A stretch of DNA of 64,000 nucleotides from Autumnicola sp041679265 (GCF_041679265.1 NZ_JBGFSM010000007.1:186001-250000), one strand, 5' to 3'; numbered from the stretch's first letter, positions 1-9,701 are shown. A program made the numbers and translations. Notes: generated by a model not told the origin, from the sequence alone.

Positions 1-1
1 A

Positions 2-1087
2 GTTGTAGAAGACACCATAAGGCCGGGGGACAGCTTTGGAAACCTTTTAGGTGAAGAAGGAGTAGGCCTGGCGAAGGTTTACGAAATTTCAGAAAAGGTA
101 AAAGATACCTTTAATCCGGCACGTATAGTGGCCGGTAAAAAATATATGATTCTTAAAGCAAAAGATTCTGCCTTTACGCCGCAGTATTTTATCTATGAAG
201 ACAACAAAATAGATTATACGGTTGTGGGAATTGGTGACGAAGTTATAGCTTATAAAAAGAAGCGGCCGGTTTCCATAAAGAAACGTGAAGTTTCAGGAGT
301 TGTTACCTCTTCCCTTTCTGAAGCTATGCAGGACCAGGGGTTGAGCAATATGCTGGTTTATGAATTATCTAATATCTACCAGTGGAGTATCGATTTTTTC
401 CGCCTTCAGAAGGGAGACCAGTTTAAGATGGTATATAATGAAAAATATATTGACGATACTATTTTTGCAGGAATAGAAAGCGTGGAAGCTGCAGTTTTTA
501 AGCATTCAGACAAGCCTTATTATGCATTTGAGTATGAGGTGGATAGCATTACAGGTAAAGCAAGTTATTATGATGAAGAGGCGAAGGCCCTGCAGAGTTT
601 CTTTTTAAAAGCCCCGCTTGACTATAGCCGGATTTCTTCCCGGTACAGTAAAAGAAGGTATCATCCTGTGCAAAAGCGTTGGAAAGCTCATTTAGGAACA
701 GACTATGCTGCCGCAACCGGAACGCCTATTGTGAGTACTGCAGACGGGGTGGTAATTGCCTCCAGTTACACTTCAGGAAACGGTAATTATGTTAAAGTAA
801 GGCATAATAAAAAGTACACCACGCAGTACCTGCACATGTCCAGAAGAAATGTTAGGAACGGGCAGGCGGTAAAGCAGGGTGATGTGATTGGCTTTGTTGG
901 AAGTACAGGATTGGCCACAGGCCCGCATGTTTGTTACCGGTTTTGGGTGAATGGAAGGCAGGTGGATCCTTACCGCCAGAATTTGCCTACAGCCAAACAT
1001 ATAGAAGATGTCCAAAAAGAGCAATATTATGCTTTTATTGAGCCGCTGCGTAAGGAACTTGATGAAATTCCTTATAAGCACATTTAA
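2..1087 (+). CDS. M23-family metallopeptidase, 5' end outside window
   Basis: The frame is open from base 2, so the gene starts upstream of the window; the first in-frame GTG at 128 is internal. About 361 residues are visible. The C-terminal half is a LytM/M23 peptidase domain: HLGTD (His codon at 689) gives the HxxxD metal pair, YLHMSR gives the next His, and TGPHVCYRFW (His codon at 926) is the third motif. In most M23 enzymes that motif is HxH; here the second His is Cys. From memory this is common in the Bacteroidota subgroup. The N-terminal part has no metal motif and resembles the OapA/LysM-like region that precedes such domains. Expected role: cleavage of peptidoglycan cross-links in the periplasm. 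The stop at 1085 is followed by pgi after 83 bp. Confidence 0.88.
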   Translation, partial: VVEDTIRPGDSFGNLLGEEGVGLAKVYEISEKVKDTFNPARIVAGKKYMILKAKDSAFTPQYFIYEDNKIDYTVVGIGDEVIAYKKKRPVSIKKREVSGVVTSSLSEAMQDQGLSNMLVYELSNIYQWSIDFFRLQKGDQFKMVYNEKYIDDTIFAGIESVEAAVFKHSDKPYYAFEYEVDSITGKASYYDEEAKALQSFFLKAPLDYSRISSRYSKRRYHPVQKRWKAHLGTDYAAATGTPIVSTADGVVIASSYTSGNGNYVKVRHNKKYTTQYLHMSRRNVRNGQAVKQGDVIGFVGSTGLATGPHVCYRFWVNGRQVDPYRQNLPTAKHIEDVQKEQYYAFIEPLRKELDEIPYKHI

Positions 1088-1170
1088 GATTATTTCCCCC
1101 TTAATGGGCCTAATTAGAAAAAATATGGTACTTTCTTAAGAGAGTGAAATATTAAAATTTAAAAATTCAG

Positions 1171-2802
1171 ATGAAGAATATAAACCCAACAAAAACCGAA
1201 GCCTGGAACAAATTAAAAGAGCATTTTCAGGAAATAGAGCCACTGCACATGAAAAAGCTTTTTGCTGAAGATGAAAATCGATCTTTAGATCTTGCAATTA
1301 AGTGGGAAGATTTTTATCTGGATTACAGCAAAAACAGAATTACCTCAAAAACCAAAAATTTGCTTCTTAAACTTGCTGAAGAATGTAAGCTGAAGGAAGC
1401 AATAGACTCTTACTTTGGGGGAGAACCTATTAATAAAACTGAAGGGCGCCCTGTCCTGCATACGGCACTTAGAGCTGGAAAAGATGCTAAAATAGAAGTG
1501 GATGGCGAGAATGTGATGCCGGAAGTAGAGGAGGTAAAAGCAAAAATAAAATCCTTTACCAATGAAGTAGTAGAGGGAGGCCGAAAAGGCTATACAGGTA
1601 GTTCGTTTACCGATATTGTTAATATAGGAATTGGAGGCTCAGATCTTGGTCCTGTTATGGTAACTGAATCCCTTAAATTTTACCAGAATCATTTAAACGT
1701 TCATTTTGTATCTAATGTAGATGGAGATCACGTGCACGAGGTAATTAAGGACTTAAATCCTGAAACTACTCTATTTATTATAGTTTCTAAATCTTTTTCA
1801 ACACAAGAAACGCTTACTAATTCTACCACTATAAGAAGTTGGTTCTTAAGGTCGGCGCCACAGGAAGCAGTTTCCAAACATTTTGTGGCGGTTTCCAGCA
1901 ATGTGGAAAAGGTGAAGGAATTTGGTATTGATCCTGAAAATATTTTCCCCATGTGGGATTGGGTAGGGGGCCGCTTTTCACTTTGGAGCGCCGTGGGCCT
2001 TTCTATTAGTCTTGCTGTGGGATATTCCAATTTTGAGGCCTTGCTCAAAGGTGCCAGAAAAATGGATGAGCATTTCAAAAACACAGATTTTGCTGAAAAT
2101 ATACCCGTACAATTGGCGCTTATCAGCATCTGGTACAATAATTTCTTTGGGGCAGAGAGTGAAGCCTTGATCCCTTATACGCAATACCTGCACCGGCTTC
2201 CGGCCTACCTTCAACAGGCTACTATGGAAAGCAACGGTAAAAGCGTAGACCGAAATGGTAAAAAGGTAGATTATCAAACCGGAACCATTATCTGGGGAGA
2301 GCCGGGAACAAATTCACAACACGCTTTTTTTCAGCTTATTCATCAGGGCACTAAGTTAATTCCTGCAGATTTCATCGGGTTTAAGCACTCCCTTTTCCTG
2401 GATAAAGAGCATCATCATAAATTAATGGCCAATTTCTTTGCACAGACTGAAGCTTTACTACAGGGTAAGTCTGAAGAAGAAGTTCGTTCAGAACTTCAGC
2501 AAAAATCGTTATCAGAAGAAGAAATTAAGGAAAAGGTTCCATTCAGAGTTTTTGATGGGAATAAACCTACCAACACTATTTTAATTGAAAAACTTACTCC
2601 TGAAAGTTTGGGAAAACTTATCGCCATGTATGAACATAAGATCTTTGTTCAGGGCATTATCTGGGATATTTTTAGTTACGACCAGTGGGGTGTGGAATTA
2701 GGGAAACAATTAGCTTCTAAAATACTTGAGGAAATAGAAAATAATGCTCTACAAAATCACGATTCTTCTACTAAAAACCTCTTAAAATTCTTCATTAAAT
2801 AA
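1171..2802 (+). CDS. pgi: Glucose-6-phosphate isomerase
   Basis: Interconverts glucose-6-phosphate and fructose-6-phosphate in the cytoplasm (glycolysis and gluconeogenesis). The 543-residue length fits the long bacterial/eukaryotic PGI class. Visible signatures: GIGGSDLGP near residue 153, WVGGRFSLWSAVG near 264, NSQHAFFQLIHQGTK near 380 with the catalytic His region, and YDQWGVELGK near 504 carrying the substrate-binding end of the family. The ATG at 1171 follows an A/T-rich stretch with no clear Shine-Dalgarno, as is usual in this phylum. It stands alone: the M23 gene lies upstream on the same strand, and a 189-bp gap with its own promoter-like site separates it from the TonB receptor gene. 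Confidence 0.97.
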   Translation: MKNINPTKTEAWNKLKEHFQEIEPLHMKKLFAEDENRSLDLAIKWEDFYLDYSKNRITSKTKNLLLKLAEECKLKEAIDSYFGGEPINKTEGRPVLHTALRAGKDAKIEVDGENVMPEVEEVKAKIKSFTNEVVEGGRKGYTGSSFTDIVNIGIGGSDLGPVMVTESLKFYQNHLNVHFVSNVDGDHVHEVIKDLNPETTLFIIVSKSFSTQETLTNSTTIRSWFLRSAPQEAVSKHFVAVSSNVEKVKEFGIDPENIFPMWDWVGGRFSLWSAVGLSISLAVGYSNFEALLKGARKMDEHFKNTDFAENIPVQLALISIWYNNFFGAESEALIPYTQYLHRLPAYLQQATMESNGKSVDRNGKKVDYQTGTIIWGEPGTNSQHAFFQLIHQGTKLIPADFIGFKHSLFLDKEHHHKLMANFFAQTEALLQGKSEEEVRSELQQKSLSEEEIKEKVPFRVFDGNKPTNTILIEKLTPESLGKLIAMYEHKIFVQGIIWDIFSYDQWGVELGKQLASKILEEIENNALQNHDSSTKNLLKFFIK

Positions 2803-2873
2803 TTTTTCATAGTTTGTTGAAAAGCTGTTGATATACATAAATATCATATAGCCAGGGTTTTGAAAAAATGCAG

Positions 2874-2881
2874 TAGTTTTG
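2874..2881 (+). promoter_or_regulatory. Candidate -7 element upstream of TonB receptor gene
   Basis: TAGTTTTG matches the Bacteroidota -7 consensus TAnnTTTG exactly, about 110 bp upstream of the receptor ATG. No TTG lies at the right distance for a -33 box (a TTTTG is only 11 bp upstream), so the site may be weak or need an activator. Confidence 0.35.
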
Positions 2882-2991
2882 CGGCGCGACAGATGTTAAA
2901 GTTAAAAATCTTAACATTCGGGTAAACTTAAATGTTGGGCTTTTGACTTCTTTTGCCGTGAATTTTCTAATCAAAAACAAACAAAGAAAAA

Positions 2992-5607
2992 ATGAGGAAA
3001 TTATTAGCATTAGCGTTGTTTCTAACATCTGCTACAATTTTTGCTCAGGGAACTCTTACCGGTACGGTGATTGATTCCGAAACAGATGGTCCATTGCCAG
3101 GTGCCACAGTAATGGTAGTTGGAACAACCAGAGGTACCAACACAGATTTTGATGGTAACTTCTCTCTCGATGTTCGGAGGAGCACCGGAACTTTAAAAAT
3201 TAGTTTTGTTGGATATAAAACTAAAGAGGTTCCATTTACAGTTGCAGATGGTGGGTCTGAAGATTTGGGTGAGATCATCCTTGTGGCCGATGATAACGCT
3301 TTAAGTGAAATTGTTGTTACAAGTTATTCACTTGCCATAGACCGTAAAACTCCTGTGGCTGTTTCTACCATTAAAGCGGAAGAAATTGAAACGAAACTGG
3401 GAAACCAGGAATTCCCGGAGATTTTAAATTCTACTCCCAGTGTTTACGTAACCAAAGGCGGAGGTGGTTTTGGAGATGCGCAAATGAGAATGCGTGGCTT
3501 TAGTTCTGATAACATCGCGGTGATGATTAACGGTGTTCCGGTAAACGACATGGAAAATGGCGCTGTATACTGGAGTAACTGGGCTGGCCTGTCAGACGTT
3601 ACTCGTACTATGCAGGTACAAAGGGGGCTCGGTGCTGCTAAAGTGGCTGTTCCTTCCATTGGGGGTACTGTGAATATTGTTACTAAAACTACAGATGCTG
3701 AAAAAGGTGGAAACGTTATGGCTTCAACAGGTAACGATGGGTACCAGAAATTTGGTGCTACTGTTTCTACTGGATTAATGGATAATGGTTGGGCGGCAAC
3801 AGTTTCTGCTTCAAAAACTTCCGGAGAGCGTTTTGCCGATGGATTGCAGTTTGAGGGATATAATTATTTTTTAAGCGTTGCGAAAAAAATAAATGAGAAC
3901 CATGAGCTTTCCTTTACCATGTTTGGTGCTCCTCAGCGCCATGGGCAAAGAGAGACACAATATTCTATTGAAGATTACGAGAGAAGTGATAGGGGAATTA
4001 AATTTAACGGAGACTGGGGCTACAGGAATGGCCAGGTTGTAAACATTCAGGATAACTACTACCACAAGCCACAAATTTCTTTAAATCACTACTGGAACAT
4101 CAACGATGATACAGAGCTTTCAACATCTGCTTATGTTTCTTTTGGAACAGGTGGTGGAGGAGGATATACCGGGGATGCTAATTTAAGAAGTGTAACTTCA
4201 CCTTATAGAAGTGCACCATACCAACCCATAAATTTAGATCTTGTTGTTGCTGAAAATGCTGCAAATGGTATTGATGGTTCAGGAACAATTTTTTATAACT
4301 CCGTAAACAACCATAACTGGTATGGAGTTTTATCTACACTTTCTACTAGGCTTACAGAAGATATTGATTTGATGACCGGGATAGATTTAAGATACTATAA
4401 AGGAGAACACTACCAGGAAGTTAAGGATTTGTTAGGCGGCCAGTATTGGGCTGACGACAGCAATGCGAATAACCCTACTAATCTAGCCAGGACCGGAGAT
4501 AAGATCAATTATTATAATGATGGTATAGTTTTGTGGGAAGGAGTCTTCGCACAGGCAGAATATTCTAAGAATGATTTCTCTGCTTTTCTTGCATTGTCTG
4601 GATCTAATACTTCCAATAAAAGAATAGATTACTTTACCTATGAAGATTCAGATCCAATCCAGGAGACAGACTTTGAAAACTTCCTTGGATTTATGGCTAA
4701 AGGTGGGGCAAATTATAACATTACCGATAATCACAACGTATTTGCTAACATTGGCTATTTTGAAAGGGCGCCGGACTTTGATGCGGTATTCCCAAATAAT
4801 GAGAATATCGTGAATCCAGATGCTGTAAATGAAAAGATTTTTAGTATAGAAGCTGGTTATGGGTTTAGAAGTCCTAATTTAAGAGTAGATCTTAACGTAT
4901 ACAGGACCCAATGGTTGGACAAGTCACAGGTACAATCTATAGTTGTGGTTCCAGAGGATCCAAATGAAGAAGAGCAACAGTATTTTGGAAACCTTTTAGG
5001 CCTGGATGCCCTTCACCAGGGAGTTGAACTGGAATTTGAATATAAACCGTGGGAAATTTTAACCATAGATGGGATGTTCTCTTATGGAGACTGGAGATGG
5101 AGTGATGATGTAATGGATGTCCAGTTTTTTGATGAAAATCAAGACCCCGTTGGAGACCCGGTTGATTTATTTATAAAGGATACCCCGGTTGGTAACCAAC
5201 CTCAAACTTCATTGGCATTAGGATTAAACGCAGAAGTTTTGCCAAGAACTTTTGTTCGTGGAAACTTTAATTATTTTTCAAGGATGTATGCACAATATGA
5301 TCCAAGCTCAAGAAATGATGCGGAAGTAGAATTTACAGATCCTTGGGAAGTTCCGGATTATGGAGTGTTTGATGTTGGGTTAACACATAATTTCTCTTTT
5401 GGTTCTTTTGATGCCACCATTAATGCAAATGTTTTTAACTTGTTAGATACAGAATATATTTCTGATGCAACAGATGGTACAAGACAAGAGCAATATGTAG
5501 ATTCTAATGGGCAAAATGTAACCAGACTAGTTTCAAATGCTCAGAATGCCGCCGTATATTATGGGTTTGGACGTACATATACAGTAGGAATGAAGATTAA
5601 CTTCTAA
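2992..5607 (+). CDS. TonB-dependent receptor with carboxypeptidase-regulatory-like N-domain
   Basis: Outer-membrane active transporter, 871 residues. A signal peptide (MRKLLALALFLTSATIFAQ) is followed by a carboxypeptidase-regulatory-like domain at about 20-100 (GTVIDSETDGPLPGA; TNTDFDGNFSL), then a plug domain at about 110-235 with RMRGFSSDNIAVMINGVPV, YWSNWAGL and SIGGTVNIVTK, then a long beta-barrel ending in GMKINF with the terminal aromatic typical of outer-membrane proteins. The substrate cannot be read from the sequence. The six-repeat lipoprotein starts 11 bp after the stop, so the two probably form one operon and one outer-membrane complex, analogous to SusC/SusD although the partner is not a SusD. 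A second receptor of the same plug type lies at 10888. Confidence 0.92.
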   Translation: MRKLLALALFLTSATIFAQGTLTGTVIDSETDGPLPGATVMVVGTTRGTNTDFDGNFSLDVRRSTGTLKISFVGYKTKEVPFTVADGGSEDLGEIILVADDNALSEIVVTSYSLAIDRKTPVAVSTIKAEEIETKLGNQEFPEILNSTPSVYVTKGGGGFGDAQMRMRGFSSDNIAVMINGVPVNDMENGAVYWSNWAGLSDVTRTMQVQRGLGAAKVAVPSIGGTVNIVTKTTDAEKGGNVMASTGNDGYQKFGATVSTGLMDNGWAATVSASKTSGERFADGLQFEGYNYFLSVAKKINENHELSFTMFGAPQRHGQRETQYSIEDYERSDRGIKFNGDWGYRNGQVVNIQDNYYHKPQISLNHYWNINDDTELSTSAYVSFGTGGGGGYTGDANLRSVTSPYRSAPYQPINLDLVVAENAANGIDGSGTIFYNSVNNHNWYGVLSTLSTRLTEDIDLMTGIDLRYYKGEHYQEVKDLLGGQYWADDSNANNPTNLARTGDKINYYNDGIVLWEGVFAQAEYSKNDFSAFLALSGSNTSNKRIDYFTYEDSDPIQETDFENFLGFMAKGGANYNITDNHNVFANIGYFERAPDFDAVFPNNENIVNPDAVNEKIFSIEAGYGFRSPNLRVDLNVYRTQWLDKSQVQSIVVVPEDPNEEEQQYFGNLLGLDALHQGVELEFEYKPWEILTIDGMFSYGDWRWSDDVMDVQFFDENQDPVGDPVDLFIKDTPVGNQPQTSLALGLNAEVLPRTFVRGNFNYFSRMYAQYDPSSRNDAEVEFTDPWEVPDYGVFDVGLTHNFSFGSFDATINANVFNLLDTEYISDATDGTRQEQYVDSNGQNVTRLVSNAQNAAVYYGFGRTYTVGMKINF

Positions 5608-5618
5608 AAAAAATAAAA

Positions 5619-7334
5619 ATGAAAAAAGTACATTTAATATTCGCCTTACTGGGAGTCACTTTATTTTCTTGTGAACCCATGGATGATCTCCAGGCAGAGG
5701 CAAATGCAGAAATTGATAACACTTTAACTGAAGGAGAAGCAAATTACACTTTAGTTGAAGAAGACTATGACGAGGTTGGCCTGGAGATAACCACCGGATT
5801 TAGTTCTTATGAGCAGGCACAGGAATTAATCCCGGATGTTCTGAATAATGCATTTCCATTATATCAAAATGGAACTTCTATAATTACCTCATTTAATGTC
5901 TATGATCCAATTGTACCCACTGAATATACAGTTACAGAAGAAGATTACGCCGCTGTAGATAATAGCTCAGGGTATTTTGCTTCTACTTCACAAATTCAGT
6001 CATTTTTGGAATATAAATTTGATGGTGCCCAGAAGGGTGCAGTTGTAGAGTTAACCTATCAGGGGGTAGTGGCTAATGATTCTATACAAGTAAATGATGA
6101 TGATTTTGATGCCATTGGTGAGGAATTTGCTGAAACCTACCCTGTTCCTGCATCTAGTGCAGCACGATACAGTAATTTTGATGCTCGGGAGGGAAATGAT
6201 GCCTACTGGAGCGAGAGTATGATTGTAGAAGCATTAGAATTCTTGTTGCCAAATAAGATTGATGGCGTGGAAGGCCAGATCTATGAAGTTTATTACGAGA
6301 CCTACGACGGGTCTCCAGGAATGGGTATGATGAATTTTGTTTTTGATGGAAATTCATTTTCTCTAGTAACCTTAGGATCAGATTATGTTCTTTCACAAGA
6401 TAACTATACCTTAATTTCAAATGAATTAAGTGAGGATTATCCTGATCCATCAGAGAATCTTGGAGAGTATTATAGTTTTGATATTCGTCCAACCAATGCA
6501 AATTACTGGAACTCAGCGATGATTTTAGAAGCGGTAAATATTGCTCTTAAAGATGAATTCCCTTCAGCTTCAGAAGGAGATAAATTCTTGGTGGAATATG
6601 ATATATACAATGGTAGCACCAGTGCAAATTCTATTGGTGTAGTTCTCTCAGATGGTGAATATGTTGTAGATGTGGCCGTATCGGTTGTAGAAACCACAAA
6701 CCCATTTTATTTAGGTAATAGCGGTTGGAATATGCCTGTAAGTCTATCTCCAGAAGATTATACTGAGATGGGGCAAACTCCTTTTGCGAATTTTGATGAT
6801 GAGTCAGAAGCATTATACAAGTTAGGTATTTTCCTTGGAAGGTTATATCCTTATGCCCAGGAAGGGGATTATGCAGTTGTAGAATATGCCTTCTATGATG
6901 GTAGTACAAATACTAGATATACAAGCTTCACCTTCCAGGATGGAAAATGGGTTGGTGCGCCTCGTGTGGTAGAATCTACACTACAATTTGCCAGGACAGA
7001 GGGCGTTTGGGTTCCAGACAACACCATTAAATACGCTTTAACCGGAGCAGATTATGGCACTATAGCTGCTGCTTTGGAAGATGAGTATCCAGATCCTGTA
7101 AGCAGTATGGAAAACTACAGCAATTTTGACAGAAGGAATGGTAATGCCGCATACTGGAGTGATGATATGCTTGAGGAAGCGATGATAATTCTGCTTAATT
7201 CAATAGCGCCTAATGCAGAAGTTGGTCAAAAGTATGAGATCACTTACGATGTTTATAATGGAAGTAATATAACCGAAACTATTACTCTAATTAAAAACGA
7301 TGCGGGTAATTGGGTTAGGTTTGTAGAGGAATAA
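5619..7334 (+). CDS. Lipoprotein made of six copies of an unnamed repeat
   Basis: I do not recognise a named family. The 571-residue protein has a lipoprotein signal (lipobox LFSC, Cys18), so it is anchored in a membrane, probably the outer one. After an acidic linker, six related units follow at about 41-95, 101-150, 157-245, 258-346, 374-446 and 470-568. Each starts with a DY/DF pair followed by a short hydrophobic stretch and ends in eG..y.V.Y..Y(D/N)G followed by a beta-strand and a DG.W/DG.. turn. Units 3, 4 and 6 also carry YP.P......Y..FD.R..N..YW...M. The gene is directly downstream of the TonB receptor, so a surface partner that binds the receptor's ligand is a reasonable inference. 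A strong hairpin follows its stop. Confidence 0.8.
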   Translation: MKKVHLIFALLGVTLFSCEPMDDLQAEANAEIDNTLTEGEANYTLVEEDYDEVGLEITTGFSSYEQAQELIPDVLNNAFPLYQNGTSIITSFNVYDPIVPTEYTVTEEDYAAVDNSSGYFASTSQIQSFLEYKFDGAQKGAVVELTYQGVVANDSIQVNDDDFDAIGEEFAETYPVPASSAARYSNFDAREGNDAYWSESMIVEALEFLLPNKIDGVEGQIYEVYYETYDGSPGMGMMNFVFDGNSFSLVTLGSDYVLSQDNYTLISNELSEDYPDPSENLGEYYSFDIRPTNANYWNSAMILEAVNIALKDEFPSASEGDKFLVEYDIYNGSTSANSIGVVLSDGEYVVDVAVSVVETTNPFYLGNSGWNMPVSLSPEDYTEMGQTPFANFDDESEALYKLGIFLGRLYPYAQEGDYAVVEYAFYDGSTNTRYTSFTFQDGKWVGAPRVVESTLQFARTEGVWVPDNTIKYALTGADYGTIAAALEDEYPDPVSSMENYSNFDRRNGNAAYWSDDMLEEAMIILLNSIAPNAEVGQKYEITYDVYNGSNITETITLIKNDAGNWVRFVEE

Positions 7335-7362
7335 AATTAATAAATAGTATATAGTTATAGTT

Positions 7363-7400
7363 TTAGCCTCTTACCTTTTAATTTTAAGGTAAGAGGCTAA
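7363..7400. terminator. Perfect 15-bp hairpin, likely terminator
   Basis: TTAGCCTCTTACCTT (7363-7377) pairs without mismatch to 7386-7400 around an 8-base loop, with U-rich flanks on both sides. It lies between the six-repeat lipoprotein gene and the nuclease lipoprotein gene, only 20 bp before the latter's ATG, so it could end the first operon or act as an attenuator of the nuclease gene. Confidence 0.7.
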
Positions 7401-7420
7401 ATGTTTTAAAATAATTAAGT

Positions 7421-9067
7421 ATGAAGAACAGATTTGTAAATTTATTTTTGCTGATTTTTATAGCCAATTTCCTTAATTCTTGTAGTGGTGACGATTCGGT
7501 TACGGGTGGCGAACAACCAGATAAAGAAAATATAACATTAAATGCAGTTGATGATGAACTTTCAGCGAAGGAAGGGATGCCGCTCATTTTAGACGCGTTG
7601 CTTGATAATGATGCATTGGTGGGAAACGCAAGGATTTTTTCTTTTGATTCAGATACCAGTGAAGGTGGAACGGTTGAAGATAACAGAGATGAAACCTATA
7701 CTTATACGCCTCCAGAAGGTTTCCAGGGAGATGATACTTTTACGTATACTATCTGTATTCCTGGGAATGCAGATGTTTGTTCCACCGCTACAGTTACAAT
7801 CACAGTAGGGGATGCAGGAGAACCGGTTGCGGTTGATGATACTTATGAAACCGACGAAGATAAGGTTTTAACCATAAAAAATTATATGAGTAATGATGAT
7901 GCAATTGATCATGCAACCATATCAGAAGTAAATACAGAGGGTACAAACGCATCAGTTGTTATAGAAGATAATGGAGATTTAATCTACACCCCTGCTGAAG
8001 GTTTCTCAGGGGAAGATAGTTTTACTTATACCATATGTGACGATGATGAAATTCCTAATTGTTCTACAGCTACCATTATGGTTACTGTTCAGGATACTGG
8101 ATCTCCAACAGCAGAAGATGATAACGCAGTAATGGATGCCGCCAAATCCGAAAGGATTTTTAGTAACCTCTTAAGTAATGATGATCTTCTTGATGATGCC
8201 ACAATCTCTTCAGTAGACGGAACTCAAAGCCAGGGAACGGTTGTTCTTAATGATGATGGTACAGTAACCTATACTCCCGCGTCCGGCTTTACAGGCGAAG
8301 ATACCTTTACCTATACTATTTGTGACGACGATGCTGAGGCTACCTGTTCTACCGCAACAGTTACGGTCTCTGTTATTGAAGCCATAAGCTTTAATATTCC
8401 TTCAGAACTTGAAGATTATTATGAGGATATGGCATTTTCTACAGATGCAGATCTTACTTATCAGTCACTTTCCCAGTTTACAAATGAAATGCATACCACT
8501 CAGCTCGCTTATACAGACAGGCATGATTATTTGTATGATGCCGATGCAGACCCTAACGATCCGGATAATGTAATTTTAATGTATTCTGGGGAACGCCGTC
8601 CAGATGATGAATTTCAATTAGGAGATCTTGACGATGGTGAAACTTATAATACAGAACATATCTATCCTCAGTCTAAGCTTAATTATGAGATAGCTGAAAA
8701 CGATCTACACCATATGAGGGTAGCCGATGTAAATATAAATTCTGAAAGATTAAATTATCCTTACACTGATGGTAATGGAACATATAAATTGGTAGACGGG
8801 AACAAATGGTTTCCGGGAGATGACTGGCGTGGCGATGTGGCCCGTATGGTGATGTATATCAACCTTAGTTATGGCGACTCTTTTGATGAAGTAGGCTCTC
8901 TTGATCTTTTCCTGGAATGGAACAGGGAAGATCCGGTTTCTGCTTTTGAAATTCAGAGGAACAACGTAATAGAAGGTGCGCAGGGCAACCGTAATCCGTT
9001 TATTGATAATCCATACCTTGCCACACTTATCTGGGGCGGGCAACCTGCAGAGAACCGTTGGGAATAG
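7421..9067 (+). CDS. Surface lipoprotein: three Ig-like repeats plus endonuclease I domain
   Basis: 548 residues. Lipobox FLNSC (Cys21) predicts lipid anchoring. Three tandem Ig-like/cadherin-like repeats span roughly 40-325; each ends in FTYTIC followed by CSTATV, so each has a Cys pair. The C-terminal 220 residues are an endonuclease I (EndA/NucM, beta-beta-alpha metal) domain: NTEHIYPQSKLN supplies the catalytic His, NDLHHMRVADVNIN and RGDVARMVMYINL are family blocks. The expected activity is non-specific cleavage of DNA (and possibly RNA) outside the cell or at its surface. It follows the receptor/six-repeat pair and is ended by a strong terminator at 9101. Secretion outside the cytoplasm avoids self-damage. 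I infer a role in nutrient or phosphate recovery from extracellular DNA. Confidence 0.87.
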   Translation: MKNRFVNLFLLIFIANFLNSCSGDDSVTGGEQPDKENITLNAVDDELSAKEGMPLILDALLDNDALVGNARIFSFDSDTSEGGTVEDNRDETYTYTPPEGFQGDDTFTYTICIPGNADVCSTATVTITVGDAGEPVAVDDTYETDEDKVLTIKNYMSNDDAIDHATISEVNTEGTNASVVIEDNGDLIYTPAEGFSGEDSFTYTICDDDEIPNCSTATIMVTVQDTGSPTAEDDNAVMDAAKSERIFSNLLSNDDLLDDATISSVDGTQSQGTVVLNDDGTVTYTPASGFTGEDTFTYTICDDDAEATCSTATVTVSVIEAISFNIPSELEDYYEDMAFSTDADLTYQSLSQFTNEMHTTQLAYTDRHDYLYDADADPNDPDNVILMYSGERRPDDEFQLGDLDDGETYNTEHIYPQSKLNYEIAENDLHHMRVADVNINSERLNYPYTDGNGTYKLVDGNKWFPGDDWRGDVARMVMYINLSYGDSFDEVGSLDLFLEWNREDPVSAFEIQRNNVIEGAQGNRNPFIDNPYLATLIWGGQPAENRWE

Positions 9068-9100
9068 GGTTCTTCAAAATCGAATAATTTCTAATATTTC

Positions 9101-9126
9101 AAGCCCCGGTTTTCGGGGCTTTTTTA
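9101..9126 (+). terminator. Rho-independent terminator
   Basis: AAGCCCCG (9101-9108) pairs perfectly with CGGGGCTT (9114-9121) around loop GTTTT and runs into a T tract. It closes the nuclease lipoprotein transcript. Confidence 0.9.
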
Positions 9127-9160
9127 TTTTAATAGGTATCTTTACCTCAAAATTTATTCT

Positions 9161-9598
9161 ATGTACACTACTATTCAGTTTATACATTCTTACTGGGCAT
9201 ATTTAGTTCTTATTGTGCTTCTTGTTGCCGTTTTTAATGCAATTATAGGCTTCGCCAGCAATAAGGAATATGGCGCTACTAACTTTAGGATTGCCCTCTT
9301 TACGCTTATTGTTTCTCACATTCAGTTGTTAATAGGGATCCTTTTATACTTCACTGCTCCGTATTTTAAAATGTGGGCCCAGGAAGGAATGGGCGGTGTT
9401 ATGGGAGATGATACTTTGCGTTTGTACAATGTAGAGCATCCTTTAATGATGATTATTGCAATTGTTTTAATTACTATTGGATATTCCAAACACAAAAAGA
9501 AATTAACTTCCAGGCCTAAATTTAAAATCCTGGCTATTTTTTATACCCTTGCTTTACTGGTAATATTAACAAGGATTCCCTGGGCGGCCTGGTTTTAA
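9161..9598 (+). CDS. Four-helix integral membrane protein, function unknown
   Basis: 145 residues with four hydrophobic segments at about 10-31, 43-67, 92-111 and 122-140. His residues at the ends of or inside helices (IHSYW near 9, SHIQLL near 53, EHPLMM near 93) resemble haem-binding helix bundles, but no c-type haem motif or named family is evident to me. It starts 35 bp after a terminator and has a near-consensus -7 site (TATCTTTA at 9137), so it is probably transcribed alone. It faces the minus-strand EEP gene tail to tail across 103 bp. Similar small membrane proteins are common in Flavobacteriaceae genomes; I cannot assign a role. Confidence 0.78.
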   Translation: MYTTIQFIHSYWAYLVLIVLLVAVFNAIIGFASNKEYGATNFRIALFTLIVSHIQLLIGILLYFTAPYFKMWAQEGMGGVMGDDTLRLYNVEHPLMMIIAIVLITIGYSKHKKKLTSRPKFKILAIFYTLALLVILTRIPWAAWF

Positions 9599-9701
9599 TG
9601 GATCCCGGCCTTTCCCGTGTAAGGAGTGTTGAATACGTGAAGGTTAGAATGATGTTTTTCTTCTCCCCGAATGGAATTAAAATTTTTCCCGGAAGATTGG
9701 T

